A stretch of 30,146 nucleotides of DNA, from positions 1 through 30,146 of the forward strand of contig CAJNDS010001177.1 in the NCBI GenBank assembly GCA_905221605.1, in the 5' to 3' direction. The notes beneath the pieces are model-generated. The model was not told the origin of the DNA and searched no databases. It saw only the letters and a list, made by a program, of their open reading frames with translations. Every line of letters starts with the position of its first letter. Position 1 is the stretch's first letter. A program made the translations under genes and the position numbers. This stretch comes from Symbiodinium natans. Taxonomy: Eukaryota; Sar; Dinophyceae; Suessiales; Symbiodiniaceae. Below, piece by piece: positions 1 to 9,030 of the stretch.

Positions 1-240
1 CCCCCATGGGCTTCAAACTCGTCCGCGTGGAAAAGGCGGCCACCCTCCCCCCCCCGGAAAAAAGAAAAAGCACCGCAAAGGATCCCTGTACCTGTATTTT
101 TTCCTGGGCCCTAAAGCTACTATAATAGGAACCCCTTTAAGGCCCAAAGTATATACTACCATAGGTACATGCGTCCTTAGGGCCCGGGGAAAAACCCTGA
201 ACCCTAAACCCCCCCCAAAAAAAAAGAAACTCGTGGTGGG

Positions 241-354
241 CAGAGCAGGGCGCTGCGTGGAAAATGTACCTCTCCTCGATTCCTTTCACATCGAGGATGC
301 CCTTCATCCGATACATCTCCTTGGGGTACTTCTTCAGGACCTCCTCGAAGAAGC
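241..354 (-). CDS. CobW gene exon (YRMKGIL)
   Basis: After CCCCAG|GC the frame gives FFEEVLKKYPKEMYRMKGIL and then DVKGIEERYIFHA, the characteristic R-x-K-G-I-L signature of the CobW C-terminal domain. The 3' border is uncertain. A further short exon may lie at 1-57, where the minus strand reads LFHADEFEAHG, but I could not place a good splice there. Confidence 0.75.
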
Positions 355-3300
355 CTGGGGTTTAGGGTTCTGGGTTTAGGGCTAGAGTTTAGGGTATGGG
401 GCTTAGGGTTTAAGGTTGTTTAGGGTTTAAGGTTTAGGGCTTGGGGGAACCCTAAACTCTACACCCAATCCGGGGAAGAAGGGGGGGGGGGGAATCTCTG
501 CAGCATCGGGCAAGTGGAGCTCGTTTTTTGCACTTTGCAAGCCCTAGACCCTCAGCCCAAAACCCTAAACCCTAAACCCTAAACCCTAAACCGTAAACCC
601 TAAATCCTAACCCCCAAACCCTGCAAGGTAATGGGTTTAGGGCTGTAGGGGCTCACAGGGTCGAGGCTTTCGAATCTACAGCTCTTAACCTTACAAACGC
701 TGACTGAGCCTCCGGCCCCAAACTTTCAACCCCAAACCCCCTAAACAGCATAAACCCCAAACCTCCTAACATGAGTCCAGGGGGTGCATTCATGATATGG
801 GCTTAGGATTTAGGGTTTAAAGGGTTTAAGGGTTTGTAAAGGCTTATCGGCTTGTAAGGGCTTAAGGGTTGTAAGGGTTCTAGGGCTTGCCAAGGTTTAA
901 GGGTTTGCAAAGGCTTACGGGTTTAGGGTTTAAGCGTTTCTAAGGGCTGAAGGCATTAACCCTAAACCCTAAACCCTAAACCCTAAACCCTAAACCCTAA
1001 ACCCTAAACTTCAGCGTCACTCCGGGGGGCCGTTCAGCTTCTGCTGGTTGAGCCCGCCACGAAGTTTCACCCCCAGCGCCTTGTTTTCGGGTTTTTTTGA
1101 GGCGTTGAGGGTTTAGGGTTCAGGGTTTAGGGTTTAGGGTTTAGGGTTTAGGGTTCCGGTTTAGGGTTCAGGCTTTAGGGTTCAGGGTTTAGACTTTAGG
1201 GGCTTGGCGGTTCAGGGGGTTCAGGAGGTTTAGACGGTCTAGAGGGTTTAGGGGGTTTAGGGTTAAGGGGTTGAATCAGGGCCTCATGTTTCGATGCTGG
1301 ATACAAGGGGACCTGTCCACCACGGTTTAGGGCTTAGGGTTTAGGGTTTAGGGTTTAGGGATACGGCTGAGGGGGCATAAACATGCCCAGAGTGCGGACA
1401 AGCACCGCTGTGAATCAAGGTGCCGGCACCTACGCGGACCATCGCCCCCAAACTACCTTTAAAGCCATGGTCGGTGCTGCTGGGCTTGACCCTGAACCCT
1501 AAACAATGAACCCTAAACCCTAAACCCTCAACCCTAAACCCTAAGCCCTAAACCCTAAACCCTATAAACCCTATGCCCTAAGATGAGCCCTCAGCTTCAA
1601 CGCCTTGATCGACGAGTCGTGCATGTGATCGTCTTCATCGTCCAGAAACCTGGGCTCCCGTCGTGGGATTTAGGGTTTAGGGGTCTGAGGTCCAGGGATT
1701 TAGGGTTTAGGGGTTTGAGGTCCAGGGTTTGGGGTTAAGGCTTAGGGTTTAGGAGTAGGGGTGACTCGCTTACAGCTACCTTGTGTCGCAAACCCTTAAC
1801 GCCCGACCCCTCTGCTTCTTCGTAGGGACAATGGGCGGGGGGGCTGGGGGGGGCGGGGGGGAGGGGGGGGGGAAGGGCGGGTGGATTCCTCCCCTTATAC
1901 AATCCCTATTAGGGTTAGGGGATAATTATTGGGGACCTAAACACTCGAAACCCTAAACCCTAAGCCCTAAACCCTAAACCCTAACCCTCAACCCCGAAAC
2001 CCCAAACCCTGATTCCCCAGTCCCCAGGGCAGAACAAGAAGGATCATTGCAAAGGCATCAAAGAGGCGTGGAGTCAAATTCCAGCGCCCGATCCTGAAGG
2101 CCACGAGAAGTATTGCGGAGCACGGATGTACTACTATAAGCATAATATAAGATTAGTAGTTCTACTTTCATTATCCTTAGTAGTAGCATTATTTGTTCTG
2201 TTATTGTTGTTGCTGTTTGAATATTAATGTCATCCTCAGTATTCTTGTTCATTGCTATATGTTATTCATATTATAGAAACATGTAGTACATTCTATTCTT
2301 AGTATTACTACTTGTATTACTATTGTTGTTGTCTTTTGAACTATTGTTGTTATGGTATGACATAATCATCTCCTTTGCTGGTCATTCTTTGGCGGGGAGG
2401 GGAGGAGGGGGGTGTGGGGGTGGTGGGGGTGGTGGGGGGTTGGGGGTTGTGGGGGTTGTTGTTATTCTTATTTTCATTTTTTTTTTGGGGGGGGGGCCTT
2501 TTGTTTTTGGGGGGATGGGGTGTTTCGGGCGGCGTTTCGCAAGGAACGCGTGGAGGACTTGGCCTTTTAGGCGCAACGAGCTTTTCCACGTCTCTTTACT
2601 TCGGGTTTAAGTGTCAAACTCGCTTGATAAGTAAGACTCACATCAAAGCACAGCAAGACAGAACCCTTTAGCTGGTTCTTCAACAGCCTCCGTTTGACGA
2701 TTGTTCGTAATCTCCTTCTGTAAGAGACTAGATCGCTAAGTTCTTTAGACAACTCACCGGACTTATCAGTATTATAACAAGTAGCATAGGTCTCAATGAG
2801 TGAGGCAATGATGCCGCGTTGAACCTTACGAACATGCTCAACGCTTTCTGCAAGCAAGGAAGAAAACTCCGACCGGAGCACACGACGAGCAGCGCCAGGC
2901 ATCTGACTGTTGGTCTCAAACTCTGGGAGTGGCCTTCTTCACCACATTTGTAGAACAACATCGCGCTTGAGGTGAGGTTTGATGCCGCTTGTCTTTGCGC
3001 AGCCAAGAAGTCGTAGTTGAAGATCAAGACGTGTCGGGTCTGAAGAACTTGAAGCGAAGCTGATGATAGCAGTAGTAGTCGTCGTCGTGGTGGTGGTGGT
3101 GGTCGTCGTAGTAGTAGTAGTAGTAGCAGCACTAGTAGTAGTAGAACAAATATCGCTGCTAAGCTTGTCCTAGGCTGGCCCCCTGAACCCCTGCGAAAGA
3201 TTTCCCTGACTAAGATCCTTTTGAACCTTTTGAACAAAAGAAGGGGAAGCATAAAGCATCCCAATCTGCAAACCTGAATTCCTGTAAAGCAGCAAGAGCT

Positions 3301-4115
3301 GCAAACCAAAAGCTCGGTTGAGCCCTATAAGCCCCAAGTCCTGAACCATGGAAATAACCGTTCCGCAACACTCCTTTGTGACCTCCACAACTCCTTACCC
3401 GTGAATCTCGCATGGACATTTTCAAGAGCCCTTAGGGCTCTCGAAAATTACCCTGTGTGTGGGCCCCTTCATAAGAAGCCCCAAGCTCTACACCCAAAAA
3501 GCCAAGCCCTAAGTCCCGAAAACCAAAAAACTTGGCTCTAAACCCCTATCTCCCAAGTCCTAGCCCGAAACCCCTTCAGAAGAAGCCCTCCAGGCTCAAA
3601 ACTTAAATCCCAAGCCCTAAACCCGAAGATCCCTTCCTCAGAAGCCCTATGGGCTGTACACCCCTAAATCCCCGAGGCCTGAACCCGAAAACCCCTTAAG
3701 AAGCTCTACAGGCCTCAGTAGCCCAGAAACGATATAAAGGTGAGGGCACCCTTTTTGAGTGGTCACTTTATAAGAGAACCTTGAACCAAAAAAGGGAAAA
3801 GGGTACCACTGGGCTGCCCCTAAACCCTAAACCCTAAGCCCTAAACCCTGAACCCTAAAAACCCTAAACTCTAAACCCTAAACCCTAAGCCCTAAGCCCC
3901 TACATAACCCCTGAACTAAACCCTAAACCCTCAAGCGGGTCTCCAATGAGAAGGCTTTCACATCGCAGAGCTGTTCGACGGGAATGGGCGTCTCAAGGTC
4001 CTCGAGAACCCTAAACACCCTTAGGGTTACTGCAGGGTCTTCGGCCGCTCTCTGTCTCTCTCTCCCGCTCTCTGGGGTTTCAGGGCTCTGGCTCTCTCTC
4101 TCTCTCTCTCTCGCT

Positions 4116-4161
<46 letters not shown>

Positions 4162-6060
4162 CGCACATCCAATTGTCATCCAGATCCTTGAGGTTCATTG
4201 GCAGCACGGTGGCAAAGGGATTCAGATGCTTCAGGCGCTGTAGGACGCCATCGACCTCCTGAGCGCACGCTCAAGATCTCAAGAGCACAAACCCCAAACC
4301 CTAAACCCTAAATCCTAGGGGCCCTTATACCCCAATAGTAGGATCCTTCTGTTTACGTGGTTTCTTGGGCGGGTACATTGGGCCGTGCACCTTCCACCTA
4401 TGGTGTAGAGCTTGTAAGGGGTTTAAGCCTGTGGGGTTTGAGGGTTTAGGGTCCAGGGGTTAGGCGCTTGGAGGTATGGGATTTAGTGGCTACTCTGGGC
4501 TTTTAGGGTGTTTAGAGCTTTGGGAGTTTAGGGTTTGAGGTTTGTAGGGGTTTCGGGGACCCTAAAGCCCCGAAGCCCAACAAGTCCCAACACCCCAATC
4601 ATACCCTTGCTACCCTTTAGGGTTTAGGGTTTAGGGTTTAGGGTTTAGGGTTTAGGGTTTAGGGTTTAGGGTTTAGGGTTTAGGGTTTAGGGTTACCCTC
4701 TTAACACCTTTCAACCAGGCCCTTCTCCTTGGTAGCCCAATAAGAAAGGAACCGTAAACCAAGAAAAAGACGAAGGGTACCACGGGGCCACCACGCAGTC
4801 CCCTTACAGTTATACTCTAGTAGCCCCCCCGAAAACCCTCTTCGAATCATTCAGGCCCTTAATTAACACCCCAAACACTAAACCCTAAACCCTAAACCCT
4901 AAACCCTAAACCCCTTTGGGATGCCAAAAAACACCGCCTTCGAAGCCTTCGAAGGCATCCGTAGGGCACCTACGAAGCCGAGGCCCTAAATCTCCGCGTC
5001 GACCACTAATTAGGGTTTAGGGTTTAGGGCTTAGGGTTTAGGGTTTAGGGTTTAGAGTTTAGCAACCCATACCCACGTCAACCCCATGACCCTAACCCCA
5101 AATCCTGAAACCCTTTGACCCGAGTAACCCGCAACCCTATTTGACCCCTTAAAGCCTGCAAAAAAACAACTCTGAATATGATCCTCTTAAACCCAATAAG
5201 AGAAAAATGACATACCCCAAAGGCCTACCAAACCCTAAACCCTGAACCCTGAACCCTGAACCCTGAACCCTGAACCCTGAACCCTGAACCCTGAACCCTG
5301 AACCCTGAACCCTGAACCCTAAACCCTAAACCCTAAACCCTAAACCCTAAACCCTAAACCCTAAGCCATGTTCGGGTGCGTCGCCGTCTCTGTGCAGAGG
5401 TCGGTCTTCGTCAGCAGCAGGCGATCGGAAAAAGCCACCTCACAGGGAAGGTTTGGGGGCTTTAGGGTTGAGGGTTCGGGGTTTGGGGTTTGGGGTGTAC
5501 GGTTTGGGGTTTACGGTTTGGGGTTTAGGGTTTACGGCTTTACAGTACTTCTTGAGGGCTTCAGGCTTTCGGGTGGGCTGCAGTTCTTCTACCTGTCCAG
5601 CATTCGAACACAGCATCGTCCCCAAGCAAATGCTTAACCCTAAACCCTAAATCTTACAAACCCTAATCCCTAACCCTAAACCCTAAACCGTAAACCCTAA
5701 ACCCTGAACCCTGAACCCTAAACCCCAAACCATCCCTAAACCTTCAGCAAGATGACCCTCCGCCTGCTCCGATGCCTCGTGGACGCAGGACTTCTCCCGG
5801 ACGTCCGACAACCTCGGCGAGAGAGAAAAAACATTGAAACTTTGGGTCTGAGGCTTAGGGCTTGGGGCTTAGGGCTTCGGGCTTAGGGCTCAGGGCTCCG
5901 GGCAGAGGGTTTAGGGTTTAGGGTTTAAAGTAGAGGTTGGGGCTTAGGGCCTAGAGCTTAAACTTCTTCTTGTTTGTTGTTGGGCGGGGGGGGGGGGTGG
6001 GTCTTGGGGTTCAGGGTCTAGGTCGCTATGACGTTGCCACGAAGCCGCACCCGCTTGAAA
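241..6060 (-). CDS. CobW/COG0523-family GTPase (metal chaperone), partial, eight exons
   Basis: Reading the minus strand, eight exons join with matching phase at all seven junctions: 6060-6025, 5812-5764, 5438-5367, 4258-4170, 4010-3929, 1648-1604, 1079-1031 and 354 to about 241, roughly 178 residues. The product follows the CobW order: a strand resembling the one before the switch region (VRLRGNVIA), EASEQVAFSDRLLLTKTDL with the G4 base-recognition motif TKTD, LKHLNPFA, DVKAFSLETRLR, an acidic/His linker FLDDEDDHMHDSSIK, then the C-terminal domain with MYRMKGILDVKG. CobW proteins are GTPases that deliver Zn or other metals to client enzymes. Donors are GA, GC, GC, GA, GT, GC, GC. The P-loop (GxxGSGKTT), the CxCC motif and the G3 exons are not seen; they may lie upstream beyond 6.2 kb or be lost. 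The stop codon is also not identified. Family assignment is firm; completeness and expression are unknown. Confidence 0.8.
355..1030. repeat. CobW intron packed with telomere-type heptamers
   Basis: Blocks of TTTAGGG (about 361-450 and 790-930, degenerate) and CCCTAAA (about 558-610 and a clean run at 958-1010) alternate in orientation. No other gene was seen here. Confidence 0.8.
1031..1079 (-). CDS. CobW gene exon (start of C-terminal domain)
   Basis: Encodes ALGVKLRGGLNQQKLN plus one base. It fits the 'S-V-x-L-x-x-x-G-x-L-x-x-x-K' strand at the start of the CobW C-terminal domain. The acceptor is AACAAG. The donor is G|GCCCCC in phase 1. Confidence 0.7.
1100..1603. repeat. CobW intron with interstitial TTTAGGG/CCCTAAA arrays
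   Basis: TTTAGGG at about 1107-1260 and 1325-1360, then CCCTAAA at about 1490-1570. The 1365-1480 stretch is unique and open on both strands, but I recognise no domain in it. Confidence 0.75.
1604..1648 (-). CDS. CobW gene exon (acidic/His linker)
   Basis: Encodes FLDDEDDHMHDSSIK. The mix of Asp, Glu and His before an H-D-x-x-I motif is the metal-binding linker of CobW proteins. The acceptor is CCCAG(G) and the donor is GC (AAG|GCGTTG). The next exon begins GCGCTG after ACAAG, so CAAGGCG-TG is repeated at both intron ends. Confidence 0.75.
1649..3928. repeat. 2.3-kb CobW intron: telomere-type arrays, G tracts, triplet repeats
   Basis: TTTAGGG at 1668-1760 and CCCTAAA at 1945-2000. G-rich tracts lie at 1836-1875 and 2390-2520. 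A GTA/GTC/GGT triplet run is at 3065-3145. Degenerate CCCTAAA-like text runs from 3440 to 3700, with cleaner arrays at 3818-3930. The intron is unusually long and may hold inserted DNA (see the minus-strand frame at 2567-2902). Confidence 0.7.
2567..2902 (-). CDS. possible exon of unknown function inside CobW intron
   Basis: An open minus-strand frame of about 110 residues has mixed composition and amphipathic helices (SEFSSLLAESVEHVRKVQRG, then SLIETYATCYNTDKSGELSK). It looks more protein-like than the surrounding repeats. It does not fit the CobW domain between the flanking exons, so it would be a nested or inserted element. I recognise no domain. Another frame just upstream reads YKCGEEGH but lacks the other cysteines of a zinc knuckle. 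Confidence 0.25.
   Translation of the reverse strand: MPGAARRVLRSEFSSLLAESVEHVRKVQRGIIASLIETYATCYNTDKSGELSKELSDLVSYRRRLRTIVKRRLLKNQLKGSVLLCFDVSLTYQASLTLKPEVKRRGKARCA
3929..4010 (-). CDS. CobW gene exon (DVKAFSLETRLR)
   Basis: Encodes VLEDLETPIPVEQL then CDVKAFSLETRLR, the 'AF-x-L-x-x-x-L' segment before the acidic/His linker. The acceptor lies in GTGTTTAG|GGTT. The donor is AGG|GTTTAGGG. Both borders are thus within telomere-type heptamers. Confidence 0.75.
4085..4157. repeat. CT/GA microsatellite
   Basis: Nearly pure (CT)n on the plus strand, interrupted by CGCTCGCG. It lies in the intron between CobW exons 4170-4258 and 3929-4010. Confidence 0.9.
4170..4258 (-). CDS. CobW gene exon (LNPFA)
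   Basis: Begins EVDGVLQRLKHLNPFATV, the conserved 'x-x-L-N-P-x-A' segment that follows G4 in CobW proteins. The acceptor is GCTCAG. The proposed donor is GA after AATTG (phase 2), completing a Trp codon with the next exon. The following intron is mostly a CT/GA microsatellite. Confidence 0.75.
4614..4693 (+). repeat. perfect interstitial TTTAGGG array
   Basis: About eleven uninterrupted TTTAGGG heptamers, the cleanest long telomere-type run in this part. It lies in the CobW intron between 4259 and 5366. Smaller CCCTAAA (4875-4915) and TTTAGGG (5010-5060) blocks follow. A palindromic GCCTTCGAAGGCTTCGAAGGC-like stretch is at 4936-4957. Confidence 0.9.
5240..5365 (-). repeat. CCCTGAA variant array joined to CCCTAAA array
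   Basis: Eleven in-register CCCTGAA units (5240-5316) are followed in the same register by seven CCCTAAA units. The variant block is homogeneous rather than scattered. Confidence 0.9.
5367..5438 (-). CDS. CobW gene exon with G4 motif TKTD
   Basis: Encodes 24 residues beginning VAFSDRLLLTKTDLC. TKTD corresponds to the NKxD guanine-specificity motif. The acceptor is CTGTGAG and the donor is ATG|GCTTAGGG, so the intron begins directly in telomere-like sequence. Both ends are phase 0. Confidence 0.8.
5439..5763. repeat. CobW intron with degenerate TTTAGGG and CCCTAAA arrays
   Basis: GGTTTGGGG/TTTACGG variants run from 5451 to 5540 and CCCTAAA/CCCTGAA from 5632 to 5735. Between them, about 5545-5625 is unique and the minus frame includes EELQPTRKPEALKKYC. 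This might be another short exon but is not needed by the splice phases. Confidence 0.6.
5764..5812 (-). CDS. CobW gene exon (EASEQ)
   Basis: Encodes LSDVREKSCVHEASEQ. It starts after ...GCCGAG in phase 2 and ends in phase 0 at a GC donor (CAG|GCGGAG). Joined to the next exon it gives EASEQ-VAFSDR, matching the E-x-x-x-Q-x-A-x-A-D helix before the G4 motif of CobW GTPases. Confidence 0.7.
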
Positions 6061-6300
6061 CTGAGTATTCTGGGGAACAGATTGGGGTTTAGGGTTTTAG
6101 GGCTTCTACACTGGAAGCAACAGGGCGCATTGTTTTAGGGCGCATCTGCATAAAGCGATGACACAGCAACAAAGTTGTACTCCTTGACCTCCGGAAGACA
6201 AGAAGCAGATTTGAACCTGTTTAGGGTTTAGGTTTAGGGTTTAGGCTCTAAGGTCTAGGTCCGCCGACGTTGGGGGGGGGGGGGGGGGTGTGCAGCTTAA
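5813..6300. other. intronic or upstream sequence of the CobW gene
   Basis: Contains degenerate TTTAGGG-like text (5845-5960), G tracts at 5982-5999 and 6271-6290, and unique DNA at 6100-6220. The minus strand near 6140-6190 reads EVKEYNFVAVSSLYA after a possible acceptor, but I could not match it to CobW. Confidence 0.4.
6025..6060 (-). CDS. CobW gene exon (strand before the TKTD exon)
   Basis: The frame gives FKRVRLRGNVIA, like the Leu-Asp-Gly-Val-Val-Thr strand that precedes the variable region in CobW proteins. The acceptor is ...ACTCAG (or ...CCCCAG nine bases earlier). A GA donor leaves phase 2, which matches the next exon. This is the most 5' exon I can support. Confidence 0.5.
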
Positions 6301-6401
6301 ATAGGGTCTATTTGGAAGCTGGGAATCGTATTTACAAGAGGAAAACAGGCCCCAAAACGTATACTTATTCACAAGAGCCATGTTCCAAATAGACCCTATT
6401 T
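6299..6401. repeat. 103-bp foldback element
   Basis: Perfect 19-bp inverted repeats (arm AAATAGGGTCTATTTGGAA at 6299-6317, complement at 6383-6401) enclose 65 bp. The right arm and the next roughly 115 bp recur at 8321, marking the left border of the duplicated satellite unit. It could be a small MITE-like element; no target-site duplication was confirmed. Confidence 0.7.
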
Positions 6402-6469
6402 TAGGTCCTGTAGGGTTGCACAGACAGAATTTAATTCATTAAATTCCTTAATTTCCACTTTCCCCCTGG

Positions 6470-7030
6470 AATTTAATGAATTTAATCAATTAATTCAATT
6501 AATTCATTTATTTCCAAAGGGGGGGGTGGAATTAATTGAATTAGTTGAATTAATTGAATTAATTGAATTAATTGAATTAATTGAATTAATTGAATTAATT
6601 GAATTAATTGAACCCCCCCCTTTGGATTGAATTAATTGAATTAATTGAATTAATTGAGTTAATTGGAATTAATTCAATTAATTCAATTAATTCCACCTCC
6701 CCTTTGGAAATAAATGAAGTAATTGAATTAATTGAATTAGTTGAATTATTTCGATTAATTCAATTAATTCAATTAATTCATTTATTTCCAAATGGGGGGG
6801 GATTCCCCAGCCCCCACCCCCCACCCCCCCTTTGGAAATAAATGAATTAATTGAATTAATTGAATTAATTCAATTAATTCAATTAATTCAATTAATTAAT
6901 TCATTTATTTCCAAAGGGGGGGTGGAATTAATTGAATTAATTAATTAATTGAATTAATTCAATTAATTCAATTAATTCAATTAATTCAATTAATTCAATT
7001 AATTCATTTATTTCCAAATGGGGGGGATTC
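6470..7030. repeat. (GAATTAATT)n arrays with orientation switches
   Basis: Runs of the 9-mer GAATTAATT alternate with its complement AATTAATTC. Switch points carry a G/C-run cassette of the type CATTTATTTCCAAAGGGGGGG or its complement CCCCTTTGGAAATAAATG. Confidence 0.95.
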
Positions 7031-7050
7031 CCCAGACCCCACCCCCCCAG

Positions 7051-7747
7051 CTCGATTTGGCCAAATTTTGCCCGGAGGCTGCCCGGCAAAATTTGGCCAA
7101 ATCGAGCCGCGCCTTTCTGGAGGCCCGAAATTATTTAAACTATCGCGGCTCGATTTGGCCAAATTTTGCCGGGCAGCCTCCGGGCAAAATTTGGCCAAAT
7201 CGAGCCACGCATTTCTCATCGCATACGAAGGGCAGCCCGATTTGGCCAAATTTTGCCCGGAAGCTGCCCGGCAAAATTTGGCCAAATCGAGCCGCGATAG
7301 TTTAAAAATTTCGGGCCTTCAGAAAGGCGCGGCTCGATTTGGCCAAATTTTGCCCGGAGGCTGCCCGGCAAAATTTGGCCAAATCGAGCCGCGCATTTCT
7401 CATCGCGTTCGACGAGCAGCCCGATTTGGCCAAATTTTGCCCGCAGACTGCCCGGCAAAATCTGGCCAAATCGAGCCGCGCCTTTCTGGAGGCCCGAAAT
7501 TATTTAAACTATCGCGGCTCGATTTGGCCAAATTTTGCCGGGAAGTCTGCGGGCAAAATTTGGCCAAATCGGGCTGCTCGTCGTACGCGCTGAGAAATGC
7601 GCGGCTCGATTTGGCCAAATTTTGCCGGGCAGCCTCCGGGCAAAATTTGGCCAAATCGAGCCGCGCATTTCTCATGGCATACGAAGAGCAGCCCGATTTG
7701 GCCAAATTTTGCCCGCAGGCTGCCCGGCAAAATTTGGCCAAATCGAG
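7051..7747. repeat. cluster of eight 56-bp palindromes, copy 1
   Basis: Palindromes start at 7051, 7149, 7236, 7333, 7420, 7518, 7605 and 7692, each 56 bp. Arms are 22 bp (CTCGATTTGGCCAAATTTTGCC and complement; some begin CCCGATTT) around a 12-bp centre (CGGAGGCTGCCC or its reverse). Each arm contains the palindrome TTTGGCCAAA. Starts are 98, 87, 97, 87, 98, 87, 87 bp apart. The spacers are of only two kinds, 41-42 bp (with GGCCCGAAATTATTTAAACT) and 31 bp (with CATTTCTCATCGC), and both kinds occur in either orientation. Confidence 0.95.
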
Positions 7748-7769
7748 CCGCGATAGTTTAAATAATTTC

Positions 7770-9010
7770 GTTCAATTAGTTCATTCATTTCCAAATGGGG
7801 GGGATTCCCCAGCCCCCACCCCCCCCCTTTGGAAATAAATGAATTAATTGAATTAATTGAATTAATTGAATTAATTGAATTAATTCAATTAATTCATTTA
7901 TTTCCAAAGGGGGGGGTGGAATTAATTGAATTAATTGAATTAATTGAATTAATTGAATTAATTGAATTGAATTCAATTAATTCAATTAATTCAATTAATT
8001 CAATTATTTCCAAATGGGGGGATTCCCCAGCCCCCACCCCTCCCCCCCCTTTGGAAATAAATGAATTAATTGAATTAATTGAATTAATTGAAATAATTGA
8101 ATTAATTCAATTAATTCAATTAATTCCACCTCCCCTTTGGAAATAAATGAATTAATTGAATTAATTGAAATTCAATTAATTCAATTAATTCAATTAATTC
8201 AATTAATTCAATTAATTCATTTATTTCCAAAGGGGGGGGGGGGTGGGGGCTGGGGAATCCCCCCCATTTGGAAATAAATGAATTAATTGAATTAATTGAA
8301 TTAATTGAAATAATTGAATTTTCCAAATAGACCCTATTTTAGGTCCTGTAGGGTTGCGCAGACAGAATTTAATTCATTAAATTCCTTAATTTCCACTTTC
8401 CCCCTGGAATTTAATGAATTTAATCAATTAGTTCAATTAATTCATTTATTTCCAAAGGGGGGGGTGGAATTAATTGAATTAGTTGAATTAATTGAATTAA
8501 TTGAATTAATTGAATTAATTGAACCCCCCCCCCTTTGGAAATAAATGAATTAATTGAATTAATTGAATTAATTGAATTAATTGAATTAATTGAATTAATT
8601 GAATTAATTGAATTAATTGAATTAATTGAATTAATTGAATTAATTGGAATTAATTCAATTAATTCAATTAGTTCAATTAATTCCACCTCCCCTTTGGAAA
8701 TAAATGAATTAATTGAATTAATTGAATTAGTTGAATTATTTCGATTAATTCAATTAATTCAACTAATTCATTTATTTCCAAATGGGGGGGATTCCCCAGC
8801 CCCCACCCCTCCCCCCCCTTTGGAAATAAATGAATTAATTGAATTAATTCAATTAATTCAATTAATTCAATTAATTCAATTAATTCATTTATTTCCAAAG
8901 GGGGGGTGGAATTAATTGAATTCATTGAATTAATTAATTCAATTAATTCAATTAATTCAATTAATTCAATTAATTCAATTAATTCATTTATTTCCAAATG
9001 GGGGGGATTC
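7770..9010. repeat. (GAATTAATT)n arrays with orientation switches
   Basis: Same 9-mer and same G/C-run switch cassettes as before. The leader sequence of the second copy (8321-8437) is embedded here. Confidence 0.95.
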
Positions 9011-9030
9011 CCCAAACCCCACCCCCCCAG

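Noticed and set aside
2940-2990. CCHC zinc knuckle (YKCGEEGH) suggesting a retroelement Gag
   Set aside because: The first and last cysteines of the C-x2-C-x4-H-x4-C pattern are missing, and no reverse transcriptase or integrase was seen anywhere.
1-6000. Window starts at a chromosome end (true telomere)
   Set aside because: The heptamer arrays are short, in both orientations, interrupted by exons, and recur at 15, 17, 23.8 and 29.8 kb.
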